Below, in pieces: positions 25,494 to 34,045 of a DNA stretch of 64,000 nt. The notes under the pieces are model-generated. The model saw only the letters and a program-made list of their open reading frames with translations. It searched no databases and had not been told where the DNA came from. Source of the DNA: Paenibacillus amylolyticus (lineage in GTDB: Bacteria; Bacillota; Bacilli; Paenibacillales; Paenibacillaceae); contig NZ_BCNV01000001.1 in assembly GCF_001570725.1 (NCBI RefSeq), positions 3,100,001-3,164,000 of the forward strand, read 5' to 3'. The position numbers and the translations under genes are program-made. Numbering within the stretch: the first letter of the stretch is position 1; each line of letters opens with the position of its first letter.

Positions 25494-26450
25494 ATTTATT
25501 GACCCTCCATGCTTATATTGATAATGATTATCACCATCAGTATAAACATACCTTCCACTTCGACCTCTGGAAATGTCATTTCGCGCCACACCTAATGTCA
25601 GATCAGGCCAATACAGCGGTGCTGAGGTCTTTTCTTTGAATTGTAGAGGAGAAAGACCCGTATGTTTCTTGAACATACGTCCCAAATAGTATCCATCAGG
25701 ATAACCGATGCCTGCTGCGATCTCATCCAACGTGGCGTCCGTTTGCAGCAACATCTCCTTGGCTTTGAACAAACGAAACTGAATCAGATAATCGATGGGA
25801 CTATATCCGGTGGACTGCTTGAACTTGCGTGACAAACTTCTTGGACTGGAGCCAATCATTTCTGCCAAAACATGTAGCGTAAGCGGCTCTTTGTATGAAG
25901 ATTCTACAATTTCAATGACTTTGCTGACCTGATCCACAATACTCGGATAACGATTGGATACACGAGGAATCTGTAATGATATCTGCTCCACAAAGGGATA
26001 GAACAAACTCTTGGCCTGAAAGTGCTGAATGGGGTTCTTTTGATCCCACAAAAAGTGCATCTGTTTCAATTGCTCATATAGAATGGTTGGCATATTAGGG
26101 CTAAACCCATAGTTCAATTGGAACGGATTGATACGCTCCATTAACCTTCCAAGATCGTTTCTCCCTCCACTAGGCAGGTTCGCTTTGTACATCAAGTAAT
26201 ATAAGCGTAATCCGGCTTCGCCGGCTTGAATTACCAACTTACTCCCTTTTCCCCCATGGAGAACATAAAAGCGGCTCACTTCATACGTTTGGTTGTCTAT
26301 CATCACTCCGGCCTCACCTTGAAAGGTGAGGACAAAAGTACTTGTCGGAAATTTGTATTTCATCTCCTCGTATGCCTCGAGTTCCATGTATCGGATATCT
26401 GTTATACTCACCGCAGCATAGTTCCAGAGTATATAATAATCATTCCACAT
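24489..26450 (-). CDS. AraC-type regulator fused in frame to a siderophore-binding lipoprotein (copy 2)
   Basis: One frame of 653 codons with the same layout as its neighbour: an AraC N-terminal domain, two helix-turn-helix motifs (LAEMIGSSPRSLSRKF and DEIAAGIGYPDGYYLGRMF), the linker DNHYQYKHGGS, then Met-320, signal peptide, lipobox LLSAC and an Fe-siderophore-binding domain (EPKRIVVDLYLGSLIALGI). The regulator halves look clearly related to copy 1, the binding halves more divergent, so this is an old tandem duplication in which the open fusion survived. The start at 26450 has GGAGATGGG upstream. Confidence 0.8.
   Translation of the reverse strand: MWNDYYILWNYAAVSITDIRYMELEAYEEMKYKFPTSTFVLTFQGEAGVMIDNQTYEVSRFYVLHGGKGSKLVIQAGEAGLRLYYLMYKANLPSGGRNDLGRLMERINPFQLNYGFSPNMPTILYEQLKQMHFLWDQKNPIQHFQAKSLFYPFVEQISLQIPRVSNRYPSIVDQVSKVIEIVESSYKEPLTLHVLAEMIGSSPRSLSRKFKQSTGYSPIDYLIQFRLFKAKEMLLQTDATLDEIAAGIGYPDGYYLGRMFKKHTGLSPLQFKEKTSAPLYWPDLTLGVARNDISRGRSGRYVYTDGDNHYQYKHGGSINMNRQTRTGMLLSILLSLTLLLSACSTGVASTSSGDASGSKSTSSSTNTVTADNQSKTSEPRTISTVKGDITIPAEPKRIVVDLYLGSLIALGIKPVGTPEMNLKNPYFIESLEGVQNIGEYETISFEKVLELEPDLIVTGNPDLFDSFSKIAPTLVVPYGELKNTHEEIAYFGEVLNKEKESEAWLADYDARIADAKKRVGEAIDPAAEVSVMQFYDKGPLAFGDNFGRGGQAVYSALGLNPPADKKEILMKDQLVEVSSEAIPEFAGDYIILTADNLTLEELKSKPVWSSLDAVKNDRVFIWSPDRSWYFDPIATLDQTEELAAWFTKISEQK
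25516..25540 (-). promoter_or_regulatory. Fur box embedded in the fusion frame (copy 2)
   Basis: The core TGATAATGATTATCA is a perfect 7-1-7 palindrome, the classical Fur site. It lies 26 bp before the internal lipoprotein ATG and encodes part of the linker DNHYQY. Confidence 0.88.
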
Positions 26451-26506
26451 TTTGCTAACCCATCTCCGTCTACATAGATTGTGTCTGAACTTCTATCTAC
26501 TCACTT

Positions 26507-26525
26507 ATTGATAACCATTATCAAT
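26507..26525 (-). promoter_or_regulatory. Fur box upstream of AraC fusion copy 2
   Basis: ATTGATAACCATTATCAAT is a perfect 8-3-8 inverted repeat, 57 bp before the start of the second AraC fusion gene. It could also affect the divergent coiled-coil gene at 26661. Confidence 0.75.
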
Positions 26526-26660
26526 TATTAGGATGAAGTACGCAATACAAGCGACTTGAATGAATCCTTTTAGATGAAATAAAAGCTATTCAAATCCTTC
26601 TCTTAACATCCGATATATGTAAATAGAACCATGATAAAGCGTAGAAGGAGAACAGAGGAT

Positions 26661-27473
26661 ATGAATTCAATCTCATCTGCAACGAAAAGCAGTTTTACTC
26701 CGGGGAATCAAGTCTCCAATCGGGATAAAGAAATCCAGGGGCTCTTGCAGCAGAAAATTCGGCTCAATGAAGAAATGCAAGGGGTAAAATCCAATGACGA
26801 GTTGGATACCAAAACTAAAGCTCAGCGAATTAAATCCTTAACAAGCTCCATATCCCAGATTGACAGTCAGATTGCGCAAATTAAATCTGAGGAATTGCAG
26901 GAAAAGAACAAATTAAGACAGCCTGAAAAGGCTCAACAGCAACATCCCAAACCAAGCGACGAGACACAAGCCCCTTCACTGGATCATCTCATTAAACATA
27001 GTCAGACTTATGATCAATTGGGTAAGCTGGTCGGTTTGCGGGATCGCATGCAGGGCTCCATTCAGATCACCGAAGGAGAAACCCGCTTCGACCGACTTGT
27101 TCTGGAAATCAATCCTCCCGGAAATGAACTCGATCTCGGCAAATCAATGATGCTGGAAAATGCAGAGCGCACTGTCTTTCAGGCAAAGCGAGAGGTCGTT
27201 CAGGACATTAATGCGCAGTTGAACAAGGTCAACCAGAAGTTTGGAGAACTAGTGGAAGAGATCCATCAGCCCGCACCTAAAGAAAAGGTACTACCTCCTA
27301 ACTCTGCAGCCTCTGGGAAAGAAGATCAGGAAGTAAATGAGGTAAAGAAAACGGGAAGTAAGGAGATGCCATCCGATGGCGGAACCACAGATCAGGAATC
27401 CGGAAACGGCCCGCAAACTCAGGCTTCTGCATCTCCTGCTGCTTCATATCCATCCGTCGATATTCGAATCTGA
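26661..27473 (+). CDS. Coiled-coil hypothetical protein (FlxA-like)
   Basis: A 270-residue soluble protein without signal peptide. Residues about 20-85 form a charged coiled coil ([32 protein letters not shown]), a pattern seen in the FlxA-like family. A central helical region (about 110-215) is followed by a disordered Lys/Glu/Ser/Pro-rich tail. The ATG at 26661 has AAGGAG ten bases upstream; an upstream start at 26631 is less likely. It is divergent from AraC fusion copy 2. Function unknown; the FlxA link is weak. Confidence 0.65.
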   Translation: MNSISSATKSSFTPGNQVSNRDKEIQGLLQQKIRLNEEMQGVKSNDELDTKTKAQRIKSLTSSISQIDSQIAQIKSEELQEKNKLRQPEKAQQQHPKPSDETQAPSLDHLIKHSQTYDQLGKLVGLRDRMQGSIQITEGETRFDRLVLEINPPGNELDLGKSMMLENAERTVFQAKREVVQDINAQLNKVNQKFGELVEEIHQPAPKEKVLPPNSAASGKEDQEVNEVKKTGSKEMPSDGGTTDQESGNGPQTQASASPAASYPSVDIRI

Positions 27474-27569
27474 GTACGCTCTGATCAAACATGCTTATAT
27501 GTATACATATTTGGGTTGAAGTGTTTTCTTTTCAAAACACTGCCTTCGCCCCGCACGCATCAAATGATA

Positions 27570-27618
27570 GAAAACCGCTAGGACAGGTGACTTACTCCTG
27601 ATACGTAGCGGTTTTTCT
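27570..27618 (+). terminator. Terminator after the coiled-coil protein gene
   Basis: AAAACCGCTA and TAGCGGTTTT form a 10-bp stem around a 25-base loop, followed by a T run. The 298-bp gap between this gene and the GGDEF gene shows nothing else I can support. Confidence 0.85.
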
Positions 27619-27771
27619 GCATTTTAACGTATGGGTATTAAGGCGAAGCCTAGAATTCGGAAAAAGCTTCTTATAGAAAGCTGTTAGATCACTTCTTTAG
27701 GTTCCTTGTGTACTCTACGTTCTCTTATAAATGTATTTCAATTTATAGACTATGATTATTTCTTATTTCTA

Positions 27772-28725
27772 TCACGGATTACTGACGGTATCATTGGCAC
27801 AGATGATGCTGCCAGCTATCGCTTTACAACCTTTTTTGATGCGTGTGGCCTCATCGATAATTTGATCTATGTTTTCATAATTTTGCTTGCTATTGGTTAC
27901 AACCGCGATGGAAACAGACACGAGAGGAATGGGCCGATTCAGCCCGGAGCGTCCTTCTCCCAAAACATATTGATGAAGCCAATCACGTTCGTTATAGAAC
28001 GTCTTCTTCATTTCCTCAAAGCCTGAAATGACTTCCTCACTTATATGCTTGTAATCATGGTGATTTAGAATCGCAATAAAATCATCACCACCGATATGTC
28101 CAAGAAAAGCTTCAGGGAATACAAATAGCTTGCGAAGCAAGTTAGCTGTCGCCTGAATAAGCTGATCCCCCATTTTGAAGCCGTAGCTATCATTGTAGGA
28201 TTTAAACTGATCAAGATCGACGTACAGTACGCTAAAATGGTCCAACTGAAGAGCCTGAGACAGCCTTTCATCTATGATATGGTTCCCGGGAAGGCCTGTT
28301 AGCGGGTTCATAAAAATCGCCATTTCGGCACGTACATCAGCAACAGCAAGCAGCAAACGACGAATACTCACAGCTCCAAAGAAACTGTCCCCCGACGTGA
28401 CCAGCACAAGGTCATATATTTCCCCTTCATCTCGATCCATGGCGAGAACACTGACATCTGTAATCTGTTCCGAATAATCCACCACCAGTGCCTGCGTATT
28501 CATCACCAGTTCTACAGGACGTCCCATATACAGATTATATCCATACTGTGTGCCAATCTGCTGAAAGAATCGGGGCCGCATCATTAACGACACACCCTTC
28601 TCCCCCATAACAGCTATACCTTCGAGATGAGGATTGGACTTGAAAAGATGATAAACGATATCGCATTTTGAATCAGATCGCACTACAGGAATTGGTTCAG
28701 CAATCTCGCCTATTTGCGTAAACAT
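27772..28725 (-). CDS. GGDEF-domain protein, probable diguanylate cyclase
   Basis: A 317-residue cytosolic protein. The first 130 residues resemble a pair of CBS-like domains (FKSNPHLEGIAVMGEKG, MGRPVELVMNTQALVV). The C-terminal GGDEF domain has the metal-binding DLDQFKSYND and the active-site loop GGDDF, an allowed form of GGDEF. The RxxD inhibitory I-site before the loop is not visible. It probably makes cyclic di-GMP in response to a small ligand bound by the N-terminal domains. It is a single gene with GAGGAG before the ATG. Confidence 0.85.
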   Translation of the reverse strand: MFTQIGEIAEPIPVVRSDSKCDIVYHLFKSNPHLEGIAVMGEKGVSLMMRPRFFQQIGTQYGYNLYMGRPVELVMNTQALVVDYSEQITDVSVLAMDRDEGEIYDLVLVTSGDSFFGAVSIRRLLLAVADVRAEMAIFMNPLTGLPGNHIIDERLSQALQLDHFSVLYVDLDQFKSYNDSYGFKMGDQLIQATANLLRKLFVFPEAFLGHIGGDDFIAILNHHDYKHISEEVISGFEEMKKTFYNERDWLHQYVLGEGRSGLNRPIPLVSVSIAVVTNSKQNYENIDQIIDEATRIKKGCKAIAGSIICANDTVSNP

Positions 28726-28893
28726 ACTATTCTACTCCTCTATTCGTAGCATCTAATCCGTACTTCCAAATTATATGTAGGTCTTTGTCAATGGTCACAT
28801 CGTACCACTTTCTACTAGAAAAAGCGTTAACTGAAGGTAAAAGTTTATAAATTATTTCCTTTATCTGAATTTTTCTATAGGGAGATTACTTTA

Positions 28894-28968
28894 ATGCTTG
28901 ATCTCAAAATTCAAAACAATCATGCAAAAATACCGTCATTTACTGGATATTTAAAATCCAATAATTGA
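28894..28968 (+). CDS. Possible 24-residue micro-ORF
   Basis: An ATG with GGGAG nine bases upstream opens a 24-codon frame whose stop lies in the right arm of the spo0A terminator hairpin. No similarity is recognised. It could be chance in the 378-bp gap between the GGDEF and spo0A genes, where the terminator is the only other feature I see. Confidence 0.2.
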   Translation: MLDLKIQNNHAKIPSFTGYLKSNN

Positions 28969-28976
28969 CGGTATTC
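28925..28976 (-). terminator. Probable spo0A terminator
   Basis: On the minus strand AATACCGTCA and TGACGGTATT form a 10-bp stem extended by a GGAT/ATCC inner pairing, followed by TTTTTG. It lies about 130 bp past the spo0A stop codon, leaving a long 3' untranslated region. Confidence 0.8.
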
Positions 28977-29103
28977 GTTGGCATATATGATAGAAGTTTA
29001 GAGGCATGAAATGAAGGAATTCAGTTATTGACCGCCAAATTTCATTTGGTTAGAATCTAATCTGAATCCAAAATTTCTTGCCCAATCACTACTCCTGACC
29101 CTT

Positions 29104-29910
29104 TCAGCTTACCTTATGCTCAATTCTCAGCTTGTCAGCAACCATCGCGATGAACTCAGAGTTCGTTGGTTTCGACTTGCTGATGTTGATCGTGTAGCCA
29201 AACAAGTGACTGATGCTGTCGATGTTACCACGAGTCCATGCCACTTCAATGGCATGACGGATCGCACGTTCGACGCGGGACGGGGTCGTTTTGAATTTTT
29301 CGGCAATCGCCGGATACAGTGTTTTGGTGATGGCTCCCAAAATTTCGATATTGTTATACACCATCGTAATCGCTTCTCGCAAATACTGATATCCCTTAAT
29401 ATGCGCAGGAACGCCGATTTCATGTATGATGGACGTAATACTGGCATCCAGATTTTTGTGTTTGCCCATTGGTACGACATTGGATTTCATGAACATGGAT
29501 GAACCGCTGCTTGTGGACATCGCCGTCTGGGTTCCCACGAGTTGACGCACACGATTCGCGAGCACTTCCATGTCAAACGGCTTAAGAATGTAATAGGAAG
29601 CTCCGAGTTGCACGGCACGCTGTGTGATATTCTCTTGTCCGAATGCCGTAAGCATAATGACTTTAGGCTGTGGAGACAGGTTCAGGTTGCGCAAGCGCTC
29701 AAGCACACCCAGTCCATCCAGATGAGGCATGATAATATCCAGAATCAATACATCCGGCACATCCCGAGTTTGCTCCAGCAATTGCAGTACTTCTTCTCCA
29801 TTGTATGCAATACCGGTTACTTCCATATCTTCCTGTTCAGATATATATTCGGCAAGCAAATTCGTAAATTCACGATTATCATCGGCCAGCAATACCTCAA
29901 TTTTTTGCAA
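29104..29910 (-). CDS. spo0A: Sporulation master regulator Spo0A
   Basis: The phosphorelay response regulator that commits cells to sporulation. The N-terminal receiver (residues 1-120) has the acidic pair in LLADDNREF, the phospho-acceptor aspartate in [13 protein letters not shown], a Thr/Ser in MLTAFGQ and Lys in ILKPFD. The C-terminal effector domain (about 150-268) ends with the DNA-binding region [17 protein letters not shown] and [13 protein letters not shown]. The TTG at 29910 is chosen: AAAGGAGG lies seven bases upstream and gives 268 residues, close to the B. subtilis length. Upstream Spo0A boxes suggest autoregulation. Confidence 0.97.
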   Translation of the reverse strand: MQKIEVLLADDNREFTNLLAEYISEQEDMEVTGIAYNGEEVLQLLEQTRDVPDVLILDIIMPHLDGLGVLERLRNLNLSPQPKVIMLTAFGQENITQRAVQLGASYYILKPFDMEVLANRVRQLVGTQTAMSTSSGSSMFMKSNVVPMGKHKNLDASITSIIHEIGVPAHIKGYQYLREAITMVYNNIEILGAITKTLYPAIAEKFKTTPSRVERAIRHAIEVAWTRGNIDSISHLFGYTINISKSKPTNSEFIAMVADKLRIEHKVS

Positions 29911-29964
29911 AACGGTATCCTCCTTTAAATTAAACATCGTTTCGTACATTTCCTTACAGGTTAA

Positions 29965-30003
29965 ATTTTCGACACAGCAAGTTAAATTCCTCCTGTCGAA
30001 AAT
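29965..30003. promoter_or_regulatory. Inverted pair of Spo0A boxes upstream of spo0A
   Basis: ATTTTCGACA and TGTCGAAAAT form a perfect 10-bp inverted repeat 19 bases apart; each arm holds the 0A-box core TGTCGAA. A third box (TTTCGACA) lies at 30078-30085. They are 55-175 bp before the spo0A start and fit Spo0A autoregulation. Confidence 0.75.
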
Positions 30004-30084
30004 TATTTTTCTTTATTTTTTTTTCTTGATCCTATATAATAAATAATTTGTTTCATTATCCGATATATTATGTTTCCTTTCGAC

Positions 30085-30126
30085 AAAAAAGAACCTCAGG
30101 GCTGTTTAGCCAGCCTTGAGGTTCTT
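30085..30126 (-). terminator. Terminator at the 3' end of spoIVB
   Basis: AAGAACCTCA and TGAGGTTCTT form the base, with GGCTG/CAGCC inside and a short loop, followed by TTTTTT on the minus strand. The first arm lies inside the last codons of spoIVB. Confidence 0.9.
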
Positions 30127-31434
30127 ATCGTTTTCCTTTTTCATCATAACGCCAGCATCTTGTAACATCCATTCAATGAAGCAACCGTAACCCGATTTCG
30201 GATCATTGACAAATACGTGAGTAACTGCACCAATCAATTTACCATTTTGCACAATGGGGCTACCACTCATCCCTTGAACAATGCCTCCGGTCTTATCCAA
30301 CAATTTCGGGTCCGTGATTCGAAGTACCAGACCTTTCGTCGCTGGCTCAGATTGATCTGCTACATGAACAATGTCAATCGAGAAGCGTTCAACTTGTTGA
30401 CCGTCAACGACGGTAAGGATTTCGGCTGGGCCTTCTTTCACTTCATGAGAGAAAGCGACGGGAATGCCTTTCGAATACAGACTGTGCTCAGGATTTCCGG
30501 ACATTTTACCAAAGATGCCAAAAGCCGTATTACGTTCAATATTGCCCAAAATTTTGCTTTCCTTAAGGAAATGAGCACGTTTTTCACCCGGATCACCGGT
30601 CTCACTCTTCGAAATTGACGTTACATTGGACTGAACAATCTGACCACTACCCACAACAATAGATGTCTGTGTGTTCATATCTGTAATGACATGGCCCAGT
30701 GCGCCATATACGCCCTGATCGGGAGCATAGAAGGTAAGTGTACCAACACCGGCTGCAGAATCACGAATGTACAAGCCCAGCCTCCACGCTTGATCCTCAG
30801 AGTCGTATGCCGGAGTCAATCGTGTCTTAACCGTTTCCTTACCACGCTTTAATACAACATCGATGCCTTTTTTACTTTTGCCTGCAAGTTCAACGGCCTC
30901 GGAGACGCCTGACACGCCATCCAGACGTTTACCATCCATATGCGTGATGAGATCTCCAAGCTTGATGCCCGCTGTTTCTCCGGGCGATACACGCTCATCC
31001 TGACCGGAACGGACCAGATGATGTCCGACCACCAGAATGCCCGCCGATTTAACCTTGACGCCAATGGTTTGACCCCCGGGTACAACACGCAAATCCGGAA
31101 TCACATTCACATGCACTGTTTTGACCGGAATTTTACCCCACAACTTTAACGTTAATTTGGCATGTCCCGTTTGTTGGGGGTGAAGATGCAAAGGTTGTTG
31201 CCTGGTAACATGCATCGCAGCCTGATCATCCAAACCAACGATATCAGGACGATCTACAACGGCGCTTGAAGCAGCGGGTACAGCGAGCCTAACATCAGCT
31301 TGCCTGCCAGCAAACACCTGCAATTCATCGGGCAGTGAAGCATAACTTTGCACAGGCTGAAGAGCCTGGCTAATCACACAAAGAAAGAAGGCAAATAAAA
31401 GACCTAGCAATTTCTTCCTGAGGGGGGAATTCAA
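30106..31434 (-). CDS. spoIVB: SpoIVB serine peptidase
   Basis: A 442-residue S55-family peptidase secreted from the forespore into the intermembrane space, where it starts sigma-K activation by cleaving SpoIVFA. An N-terminal transmembrane signal (LLGLLFAFFLCVISQAL) is followed by a PDZ domain (around 155-225, GIKLGDLITHMDGKRL). The peptidase domain has the histidine in GALGHVITDM and the serine in GMSGSPIVQNGK. It lies between recN and spo0A as in B. subtilis. The start appears to be TTG with GGGAG upstream. Confidence 0.95.
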   Translation of the reverse strand: MNSPLRKKLLGLLFAFFLCVISQALQPVQSYASLPDELQVFAGRQADVRLAVPAASSAVVDRPDIVGLDDQAAMHVTRQQPLHLHPQQTGHAKLTLKLWGKIPVKTVHVNVIPDLRVVPGGQTIGVKVKSAGILVVGHHLVRSGQDERVSPGETAGIKLGDLITHMDGKRLDGVSGVSEAVELAGKSKKGIDVVLKRGKETVKTRLTPAYDSEDQAWRLGLYIRDSAAGVGTLTFYAPDQGVYGALGHVITDMNTQTSIVVGSGQIVQSNVTSISKSETGDPGEKRAHFLKESKILGNIERNTAFGIFGKMSGNPEHSLYSKGIPVAFSHEVKEGPAEILTVVDGQQVERFSIDIVHVADQSEPATKGLVLRITDPKLLDKTGGIVQGMSGSPIVQNGKLIGAVTHVFVNDPKSGYGCFIEWMLQDAGVMMKKENDKNLKAG

Positions 31435-31554
31435 TGGCTGTCACACTCCCTTTGCTTCTTTCGCTTGACGAAAGGTGGTCGCCAATTGCGTACCTATAAG
31501 ATAACCTCGCCCCCAGGCTTTTATTACTGTCAAACATTACGCCAGCCGTTCGTT

Positions 31555-33273
31555 TCACCCTTTTTTGGCTTCCGCCAAATTCAGCATTTCCTGTGCGTGA
31601 TGCAGCGTTTTTTCTGTAATTTCCACGCCGCCGAGCATACGTGCCAATTCCTTCACTCTGCCTTCGTCTGACAGCGATTCCACCTGTGTCATCGTCCGTC
31701 CATCGTAGACATGTTTCTCGATGAGATACTGATGATCTGCCATACAAGCCACTTGTGGCAAGTGAGTTATTGAGAAAACCTGACAAGTCGAAGACAAGCG
31801 GAACAGTTTTTCCGCAATGGATTGCGCTGCTCTACCGCTAACGCCTGTATCGACTTCATCAAAAATCAACACAGGTATCCGGTCATGTCGTGCAAAGATA
31901 CTCTTCATCGCCAGCATCATTCTCGACAACTCACCACCCGAAGCAATCTTGCCCAATGGTCGCAGTGGCTCACCAGGGTTCGGTGAGATCAGGAATTCTG
32001 CGTTGTCCGCACCTTGACGATTCAGACGAATACGGCGTCCATTCCATTCAATGCCCTTTGGATCTTCAAATGGAGTGATCTGAACACGCAGTGTAGTTCT
32101 CTCCATCTGCAGATCCTTGAGCTCACTCTCCACCTGAGCAGCCAGCTCCTCGGCACATTGTTTGCGAACCTTGCTGAGTTCTTCAGCAGACTCCATCACA
32201 AGATTAAGCATTTTGTCACGTTCAGCTCGCAATTTCTCAAGCCGTTCGTCCTTGTTCTCCAGCTGGTCGGTTTCATGGCTAATCTGATCATAATAACTCA
32301 GAATGAGTTCAACACTGTCCCCGTATTTCCGTCTGAGGCCAGAAATCAGGTTCAGCCTTTGCTCCACTTCTTCCAGCCTTGCCGGATTAAATTCGATCTT
32401 CTCCCGGTAATCCCTTAACTGGAATGTCGCATCTTCCAATTGATAAAATGCCGATTGCAACTGCTCTACAATCGGTTGCAGACCTTTGCTATCGTAGCCA
32501 GATATGTCTTCAATTCTAGAAAGAGCAATGCTCACAGCTTCAAGCCCGCGTTGACCACTGAGCAGATCATATGCACCAGCAACACTGTCCATCATTTTCT
32601 CACTATGGGATAGTTTGACCCGTTCTTCCCCGAGTAATTCATCCTCACCTCGTGTAAGGCTTGCGGCTGCGATCTCTTCAAGTTGAAAGCGATACATGTC
32701 TAAGAGCTGATATGCACGCTGACTGGACTCCTGAAGCGCACGCAGTTCTTTTTCCGCCGTGATAAACTTGCTGTAGCGCTCCTGATACTTCGCTTTGATC
32801 GGTCCGATGACTTCCGAGCCATAGGTGTCTAGAAGCCCCAGATGGCTCTCAGCACGCAACAAACTCTGATGTTCATGTTGTCCATGGATATTGATCAACT
32901 TCTCGCCAACTTCTCTCAGCATCGTCAGATTGACCAATTGCCCATTAATGCGGGAAGTACTTTTTCCCTGTGTATTCAGCTCACGCCGAATGACCAAATG
33001 CTCTTCCGGCTCACAATGGATACCCAGCTTCTCTAACGTCTGCCATACCGGATGACTCTGCTCCATCTCGAACAGGGCTTCCATCTCTGCCTTCTCACAT
33101 CCATACCGGATCAGATCCGCTGAACTGCGCCCACCGGCAATTAAGCCAAGTGCATCTATAATAATCGACTTCCCCGCACCCGTTTCCCCTGAAAGTACAT
33201 GGAACCCCGGATGGAATACGACGTCCACTTCTTCCACCACAGCCAGATTGCGAATCGATAAAGTAACTAACAT
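31555..33273 (-). CDS. recN: DNA repair protein RecN
   Basis: An SMC-like ATPase of 572 residues that acts early in double-strand break repair. The Walker A motif GETGAGKS lies near residue 30. Long helical, coiled-coil regions fill the middle, and the C-terminus has the ABC signature region IASGGELSRMMLA and Walker B VLIFDEVDTGVSG. The ATG at 33273 is chosen with GGAGGTG upstream; a GTG four codons earlier is too close to that site. It is downstream of argR, separated by a repeat element. Confidence 0.96.
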   Translation of the reverse strand: MLVTLSIRNLAVVEEVDVVFHPGFHVLSGETGAGKSIIIDALGLIAGGRSSADLIRYGCEKAEMEALFEMEQSHPVWQTLEKLGIHCEPEEHLVIRRELNTQGKSTSRINGQLVNLTMLREVGEKLINIHGQHEHQSLLRAESHLGLLDTYGSEVIGPIKAKYQERYSKFITAEKELRALQESSQRAYQLLDMYRFQLEEIAAASLTRGEDELLGEERVKLSHSEKMMDSVAGAYDLLSGQRGLEAVSIALSRIEDISGYDSKGLQPIVEQLQSAFYQLEDATFQLRDYREKIEFNPARLEEVEQRLNLISGLRRKYGDSVELILSYYDQISHETDQLENKDERLEKLRAERDKMLNLVMESAEELSKVRKQCAEELAAQVESELKDLQMERTTLRVQITPFEDPKGIEWNGRRIRLNRQGADNAEFLISPNPGEPLRPLGKIASGGELSRMMLAMKSIFARHDRIPVLIFDEVDTGVSGRAAQSIAEKLFRLSSTCQVFSITHLPQVACMADHQYLIEKHVYDGRTMTQVESLSDEGRVKELARMLGGVEITEKTLHHAQEMLNLAEAKKG

Positions 33274-33331
33274 CTGCAAAAACACCTCCGGATGACTAAC
33301 TCAGAAATTATGTTTTTGAACCATTGATTCA

Positions 33332-33510
33332 AGAGGTTGTTCAAAAAGTCCGCTTTTGATTACGAAGGATGCCTGGTGGCATCATCAGCATCGAATATGG
33401 AATTCAGCCGAAATGTCCGTTGCTCACGTAGTTTCCCTACGCTCCGCTACTCCATTTCTAGCTTCATCCCATCTTCTCGGTACTGAAAACCAATCTTTTT
33501 GAGCACGCAC
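33332..33510. repeat. Intergenic repeat family B, long copy
   Basis: A 179-bp element starting AGAGGTTGTTCAAAAAGTCC and ending CTTTTTGAGCACGCACT, so the ends are imperfect inverted repeats (GTTCAAAAAG and CTTTTTGAGC). It fills the gap between argR and recN and abuts the argR stop codon. A 69-bp copy lacking the centre lies at 41083-41151. No coding frame is apparent. Confidence 0.75.
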
Positions 33511-33511
33511 T

Positions 33512-33961
33512 TTAAGCAATATAACCCATGATGCGTTCAATAACAGTCACGCTGTTATCTTCAGTCCGGCAGATAATGAGGATGGTGTCATCTCCACAGA
33601 TCGTTCCCATGACTTCATTCCACTCAATATTATCAAGCAAAGCTGCAATGGAGTTGGCTGTTCCCGGCAAACATTTCATCACAACCAGATTGTTCGTGTG
33701 ATCTATGTGCAGGAAATTGTCCACGAGTGCACGCTTCAACTTTTGAATCGGATTATATCGTTGATCTGTCGGCAAAGAGTACTTATACCGTCCATCATCC
33801 ATAGGAATCTTGATTAACAGAAGTTCTTTGATATCCCGGGATACCGTCGCCTGAGTCACCTGAAAACCTGATTGGCGCAATGCTTCAACCAGATCATCCT
33901 GGGTCTCAATTTCATTTTGACTAATGATTTCACGAATCTTGATGTGCCTTTGTCCTTTCAT
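33512..33961 (-). CDS. argR: Arginine repressor ArgR/AhrC
   Basis: A 149-residue regulator of arginine synthesis and breakdown. The N-terminal winged helix (residues 1-70) has [20 protein letters not shown] and [15 protein letters not shown]. The C-terminal hexamerisation and arginine-binding domain contains [12 protein letters not shown] and [14 protein letters not shown], including the conserved DD pair. The location upstream of recN matches B. subtilis ahrC. Confidence 0.95.
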   Translation of the reverse strand: MKGQRHIKIREIISQNEIETQDDLVEALRQSGFQVTQATVSRDIKELLLIKIPMDDGRYKYSLPTDQRYNPIQKLKRALVDNFLHIDHTNNLVVMKCLPGTANSIAALLDNIEWNEVMGTICGDDTILIICRTEDNSVTVIERIMGYIA

Positions 33962-34045
33962 ACATGCCTCCAGTTAAATGTATTGCAATAAAGCAGCAAG
34001 TGTAGTTCGCCGCAGACTTGGCCCTGCAATGTTCATTCTTTTATA

